64,000 nucleotides of DNA from Halicephalobus mephisto (lineage: Eukaryota; Nematoda; Chromadorea; Rhabditida; Panagrolaimidae): contig SWDT01000182.1 of the NCBI GenBank assembly GCA_009193035.1, forward strand, positions 186,001 to 250,000, given 5' to 3'. Position 1 is the stretch's first letter; each line of letters starts with the position of its first letter. The translations under genes were made by a program, and so were the position numbers. Positions 58,690-64,000 of the stretch are shown here, piece after piece. The notes under the pieces were generated by a model. The model had not been told where the DNA came from, searched no databases, and worked only from the letters and a program-made list of their open reading frames with translations.

Positions 58690-59065
58690 ATTCTGATATA
58701 CAATAATGCTAAACTTCTGAGATAGTGACTAAAAGATGAATGGTATCTGAAATTTCAGACACTATCCAAATGAAAAATAGTGTTAGCATTCTTGGATAGT
58801 GACTGAGAAGTTGCAGGAATTGATTTTTTTAAACACTATCTAAATTTATTCTAATGTTAGCATTCGTGGATAGTGACTGAAAAGTTGACAGGAATTAATT
58901 TTTTGGACACTATCTAAATTTACTCTAATGCCAGTATTCTTGGATAGTGACTGAAAAGTTGACAGGAATTAATTTTTTTAAACACTATCTAAATTTATTC
59001 TAATGTCAGTATTCTTGGATAGTGACTGAGAAGTTGACAAAAATCGGTTTTTCGAACACTATTTA
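58690..59065. repeat. ~77-bp tandem repeat with complementary ends
   Basis: Five copies containing ttggatagtgactgaaaagt and aaacactatctaaattta. The two phrases hold GGATAGTG and CACTATC(T/C), so each unit can fold. Confidence 0.85.
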
Positions 59066-59239
59066 AATACACAAAGCTATTAATATTCTTAAAAAGGAAT
59101 AAAAAAGACCACGGTCTTATTAATTTTTAATAATATCTGAAATAATTTTAGCTTCAGCTCTTCATTTATAATAGACTTGAATTTCCGTTTTATCAGAGTA
59201 AACCTCAAAGGTCTAAAATCAAATAATGCCAAAAAGTTA

Positions 59240-59527
59240 GAGAACTGAAGCAAATCGGATTTACTTCGCTTCAAAAAAGCAAAAGAAATTCCAAACAAGA
59301 TTCTGAAAAGCAACAAAGTGTGTCAAAAACATCCACCGCCTGTAGAGTCCTTTAGAGTTGCTAAAATTAAAAAGGTCAACGAAATAAAAAACGTCACAGC
59401 TGTTCCACGTGATTCTGAATCCTTTAAAAAAACAATAAAAATCAATTTTTCAAATTTGTTAAAAAAAATAAAATTATACTTTTCTGCGAACAATCAATTT
59501 TGGATTAGTCTTAGAGCGAAAAATTAA
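59240..59527 (+). pseudogene. Possible degraded coding remnant
   Basis: After a TGA near 59244 a frame is open to the TAA at 59525-59527. It contains KHPPPVESFRVAKIKKVNE and VTAVPRDSESFKK. There is no usable ATG, and another frame with stops precedes it (LQLFIYNRLEFPFYQSK near 59150). The composition is partly non-random, but no family is recognised. It may simply be a chance Lys-rich frame. Confidence 0.15.
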
Positions 59528-60069
59528 CTTGCCATCGGGAGTCATCTCCGGATTCCGCTGTCGACGAATTCATGACTCTTGAAAACTTCAATTACAGTAA
59601 TCCCTAAATGTGGAGTTACTGAATCACAACAATACAGAAATCGGAAACGAAAGACTCTCGACACGAATTTCCAGGACCATTAGATACTTTGAGAATTGTC
59701 TTCTAGCAAGTACCACGTAGTAATGAAAAAAACCAGAAAATAGTAGATTAAAAAACAAAAGTGAACTGTGTACATTTTTCAAATCTTCTTACGGTCAGGG
59801 TGAGAATTTCGAAAATTTCACACCAATTCTGGGAATTGTTTCTTAATTTCTACGCATAACTTACATTTTCTGATTCTAATTTATTTCAAGATGGCTAAAT
59901 GGCTTAAATAAACATAGTCATACGTGACCCGTCAAGCCTGAGATCGTAAACAATGGAAAATATGCCATGAACCGCAAGCAGAAACAAGCATAGATTAATT
60001 ACAAACCTAGGTCATATATTGTTATTTTTGCTCCGAAAGCGGTTCGATAAAGTGCTAGCCTATTTCATA

Positions 60070-60668
60070 CTACACACAAAAACGGTACATAGTATACAAT
60101 GTATCAATATACTAAAACCATTCTGATATATAGGATATATTATATTTTACGTACCAATATATTGAATGTCGTTCACCGATACATTATACTCAATTCATAT
60201 ACCAGTACATTAGAGCTATTTCTTTGGGTGAAGAAGATTTAAAACGTTAACTACATACAAAAACGGTACATAGTATATAATGTATCAATATACTAAAACC
60301 ATTCTGATATATAGGATATATTATATTTTACGTACCAATATATTGAATGTAGTTCGCCGATACATTATGTTCAATTCATATACTAGTACATTAGAGCTAT
60401 TTCTTTGGGTGAAGAAGATTTAAAACGTTAACTACATACAAAAACGGTACATAGTATATAATATATCGATATACTAAAATTGAGCAGTGTAAGCTATGAT
60501 CGCCACCACCACTCTCGGGCTTATCTAAGCTTTATATCCAAGAAAAAAATATCAGATCGAAAAGACAAGTTCCGAGAGCGCTGTTTAAAAATCAATCCGA
60601 TATAATGCATACATTGTACTTTATGTACCGATATATTATGTTCAATTTATATATCGGTACATTAGAGT
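60070..60668. mobile_element. 181-bp-period element with ACACAAAA ends, interrupted
   Basis: Units start aaaaacggtacatagtatac near 60078, 60259 and 60440 (period 181). The block starts acacacaaaaacggtacata and ends cattagagttattttttgtg, an inverted pair. The third unit is interrupted at 60481-60592 by unrelated GC-rich sequence. Confidence 0.78.
60481..60592. other. GC-rich, stem-forming insert; possible small RNA gene or regulatory element
   Basis: CTCTCGG at 60512-60518 pairs with CCGAGAG at 60572-60578, extendable through a G-U pair and one bulge to GGCTT/AAGTT (60518-60522 with 60567-60571). Loop ~44 nt. I could not match it to U1, U2, U4, U5, U6, 5S, SL or tRNA from memory. Strand unknown. 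Confidence 0.3.
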
Positions 60669-60999
60669 TATTTTTTGTGTATAACTCGTTTTAGCTACAA
60701 GATATAGGATACTAGAGAAACATCATTGTTGTTTTTCCTAAGCATGTACAAATTTCCCAAAAATTACAAAACTTTTTATTGGATTCTGTGAAATTTCTGA
60801 ACTTTCTACCGACTTCTAGAATCTTCCGGAAGTTTTTACAAAATTATAAAAATCAGAATTCTCTATGAAATTATTAAATATTTTTTAAACTTTTTTTTTT
60901 CTAAAAGTTTCTTCGAATATCTAACAAGATAAAAAATAAAACAACAAAAATGTAAAAAAACATTTAATATTTATCAAAATAAATAAATTTAAAAAAGTT

Positions 61000-62660
61000 A
61001 AATTTAGTACACAAAAAAATTCATTAATTTTTCAAAGGAATTTCTGCAAATTCGTTATTTTTATTTTTTTTAAATAAACTAGAAAAGACAAAAAAGTTAA
61101 TCAAGGACCTAGTTGTCAATTAACTACATAAATTTAAAAAACAGAATCTTGAACATGTTTATTAAATTTCCTGGAAAAAATAATTTCATAATTTTCTAAA
61201 TTTTTGATGAACTTAATTCAAAAAATAAAAAGAAAATAATCATGTTTCTTCAACGTTAACCACGATCAAAAAAAGTAAAAAATGTTTATTAAAATTAATT
61301 TTTCGAAATTTAAAAATTTTGATTATTTTTATTTTTATAAAAAATTTTAAAATTTTAATTATTTTTATTTTTATAACAAATTTAAGAAAATTTTAAATTT
61401 TTTTAAAATTAAAAAAAGTAAAAAATGTTTATTAAAATTAATTTTTCGAAATTTTTAAATTTTAATTATTTTTGTTTTTATAACAAATTTAAAAAAATTT
61501 TGAATTTTTTATAATTGAAAAAAGTAAAAAATGTTTATTAAAATTAATTTTCCAAAAATTTTAATGAAGATACTGTAAAAATTAGAAACTATAACTCCGA
61601 TTTTACTACTTTTTATCAAATATCAATATATCCGTAAAAAAATAATTTAATACTAAATTTATAAACATGTTAATAAATTTATTTTCAAAATTAAAAAAAA
61701 TAAATTTCGTCACAATTTTTTTAATTTAATAATATACTAATAAAAAAGTAAAATTCATCAACAAGTATATTTCGAAATTTCGAATGAACTTAAATCACTA
61801 ATTAAAATTTTTTATTATTTTATTAAATTTAATAAAAAAGTAAAAAAATGTTCATTAAAATTAATTTTTCAAAAATTTTAAAATTCTACACAAAAATAAA
61901 TTCAATTTTCATTATTTTTATTTTAATAACAAATTTTAAAAATTCCGAATTTTTTTAAAATTGAAAAAAGTAAAAAATGTTTATTAAAATTAATTTTTTA
62001 AAAATTTAAAAATTTTGATTATTTTTATTTTAATAACAAATTTTAAAAATTCCGAATTTTTTTGAAATTGAAAAAAGTAAAAAATGTTTATTAAAATTAA
62101 TTTTTTAAAAATTTAAAAATTTAAATTATTTTTGTTTTTATAACAAATTTTAAAAATTCCGAATTTTTTTGAAATTGAAAAAAGTAAAACAAGTTCGTCA
62201 ATAACTCAGTTCTTGTAGCTATTGATGAACTTATTTCATAAATTTTTAAGAAATAAAAAATTTACGTAATATCGATTATTTTATTGAATTCGTCTGTAAT
62301 TTGAAAGAAAATTCAACAATTTTGTTTTCAAAATTTATTCATAAAAAACTTGTTTCATAAAATACAAAGTAAAGTATTTTTAATTTTGGTTTTTTAATTA
62401 AATTAATAAAGAAATTTTAAAAAATGAAATTTTCTAATTTTTAAAAAAATTTAAAAACATTTAATTTCGATTATTTTTATTAAATTTATTAAGAAATTTT
62501 AAAAAATGAAATTTTCTAATTTTTTAAGAAATTGAAAAACATTTAATTTTGATTATTTTTATTAAATTTATTAAGAAATTTAAAAAAATGAAATTTTTCT
62601 GAAATTTTCTCTATAAAGTTAAAGATTAAAAAACATTTAATTTAAGTCATTTATTTTCAG
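61000..62660. repeat. AT-rich ~80-115-bp repeats
   Basis: gtaaaaaatgtttattaaaa followed by ttaatttttcgaaattt recurs about seven times, interspersed with ataacaaattttaaaaattc. 62400-62640 repeats aagaaattttaaaaaatgaa. No gene. Confidence 0.8.
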
Positions 62661-62679
62661 TTCTTTAATGAATAAATGA

Positions 62680-63170
62680 TGAAAAGAATAAAACAAGTTC
62701 ATTAACGACGGGGATTTTCGTAATCGTTAATGAACTTAGTTTTTTGGAAATTAAAAAACGAAATAAATACGTAATTTTCATCGACTTTTGAATACAGTAA
62801 AATTTTAAAATGAATCAAAAATCAACACTCATAAACAAAGCTAATAAATATTTTTATTCAAATTATGAAAGTTCAAAGAACAGTAAAATTATATTTTTCG
62901 AAATTTCATAAAAATATTTTAATTAATTTACCCTTGGAATTCCCTAGAAATATGACGAAATTACTTATTATAGTCTCGAAGCGTCATCGGTGAAGTGCTG
63001 CTCGACAGAAGACCGCAATTACTCGGTGAAAGACGAAGCTCAGTCTTAACCCACAATCAAATCCAATTTAGAAAAGTAAAACACCACTTATGATTCATAG
63101 GAGAACAGGAATTCAAAGCTACAGTAATAAACCAAAGCTCACGCTATACAAGAGTTAAATTGAATACTAA
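62680..63170. other. Intergenic, short unique block
   Basis: 62970-63060 is GC-richer (gaagcgtcatcggtgaagtg). Nothing coding was recognised. Confidence 0.35.
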
Positions 63171-63174
63171 TATG

Positions 63175-63840
63175 CGTTGGGACGGAGAAACTAGACAAGA
63201 AAGAGAAGACCTGAAAGGATAACCTGAACGTCAGAACTTGGAGTACTGTATTTCATGAGTAAGTCCCTCAGTTGTGTTTTGTTAGTGTAAGATATATAAT
63301 TGTTGTCTGTGTCTTATTGTTAAAGATTAGTAATAGTTTCCCTGTTTTTATCTTAACAGCCGATTTTTAATCAATATAACCTAATCGATTATTAGATTAC
63401 TGTTGGCAGAGAAACTAGACTAGAAAGAAAGGACCAGAAGGGATAGCCTGAACATCAGAGCTTGGAATACTGTATTTCATGAGTAAGATCCCCAATTGTG
63501 TTATGTTCAAATTGTATTAAATTGTATTTCATTGTTCGAGTAAAAGTTATTAATTACAGTCGACTCTCGATATAACGTAATCCAAGGGACCGGACAAAAA
63601 TTACGTAAAATCGAGTCCACTGTACTTCTGTTTACTGTCTTAACATTTTTATATATTTAATTTTACATGTTTAATTTAATTTTTGTTGAAACAGAAGCTA
63701 GACTAGGAAGACAGAATCTGAAAGGACAGCTTAAACATCAGAACTTGGAGTACTGTATTTCATGAGTAAGTCCCTCAATTGTGTTGTGTTCAAATTGTAT
63801 TATAAATTCTTATTGTTCGAATAAAAAGTATCATAATACT
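63175..63840. repeat. R1 repeat, direct orientation
   Basis: Three copies of the unit aaactagactagaaagacag with cttggaatactgtatttcat. This block is the inverse of 46880-47535 and the same orientation as 32520-33300. Confidence 0.83.
63555..63624. mobile_element. 70-bp pogo-like MITE nested in R1
   Basis: Same sequence and same R1 insertion point as the copy at 33001. Confidence 0.82.
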
Positions 63841-64000
63841 TTTGTTTTTTTACCTTAATAGGATGGAAATTATTTCGAAAGATCTTTAACTTTTCTAGAA
63901 GTACTTGAAATTCAAAGTTTTTGATGTTTTGAAATTTTATGAAATTCTAGAAAATTTCAAAAATTTATACAAAGATTCAAAAATTCCGGAAATTTTTCAT

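Noticed and set aside
46880..63840. Maverick/Polinton interpretation of the 17-kb inverted-ended segment
   Set aside because: No protein-primed polymerase, integrase or capsid gene is seen, and the R1 ends also occur alone elsewhere in the window.

Overview
The window looks like a gene-sparse, very AT-rich stretch of a nematode chromosome, probably a rhabditid. The reasons are TTTTCAG/TTTTAG splice acceptors, mostly short introns in conserved genes, a nematode-type globin, and a GABA-A-like Cys-loop receptor. No ribosomal RNA, tRNA, CRISPR array or bacterial-type operon was seen. All gene models were spliced by hand from reading frames, splice consensus and intron phase. They are good but not transcript-verified.

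Gene layout. 1-3212 (+) is the C-terminal half of the Rab3GAP regulatory subunit. 3230-4589 (-) is an unrecognised basic, disordered 288-residue protein, tail to tail with the first gene at 17 bp. 5569-7874 (+) is CDK-9 (P-TEFb kinase) with a Pro/Gln-rich N-terminal extension. 8147-10424 (-) is a C2H2 zinc-finger protein, convergent with cdk-9. 18824-19874 (-) is mitochondrial ribosomal protein bL9m. 24743-26853 (+) is the mitochondrial glycine cleavage H protein. 27819-36151 (-) is an anion-type GABA-A-like receptor subunit whose introns are swollen by repeats. 49562-50936 (-) is a globin, possibly with a further N-terminal exon at 54726-55114. A candidate two-exon locus lies on the minus strand at 15.5-16.8 kb.

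The other roughly 50 kb is repeat-dominated: short-period minisatellites, 100-200 bp satellites, and palindromic or TIR-ended non-autonomous elements (MITEs). No transposase or reverse transcriptase was recognised. Between the repeats lie GC-richer unique islands (11.2-11.6, 13.2-13.5, 14.5-14.7, 17.4-17.75, 18.55-18.8, 37.1-37.5, 40.9-41.4, 42.3-42.5, 44.7-45.1 and 48.8-49.0 kb). They could be regulatory DNA or untranslated exons.

The genes do not form one pathway. They are ordinary cellular genes: vesicle traffic, transcription elongation, zinc-finger regulation, mitochondrial translation, one-carbon metabolism, neurotransmission and haem binding. The most interesting material is in the repeats. 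Several families unrelated in sequence share a unit of about 182 bp. One MITE has an occupied/empty site pair. One TIR-bounded element has grown an internal satellite. The zinc-finger gene's intron carries heat-shock-element-like arrays. A (C)TCGACACGAA-type motif recurs in unrelated repeats. A GC-rich stem-forming insert interrupts a satellite at 60.5 kb.
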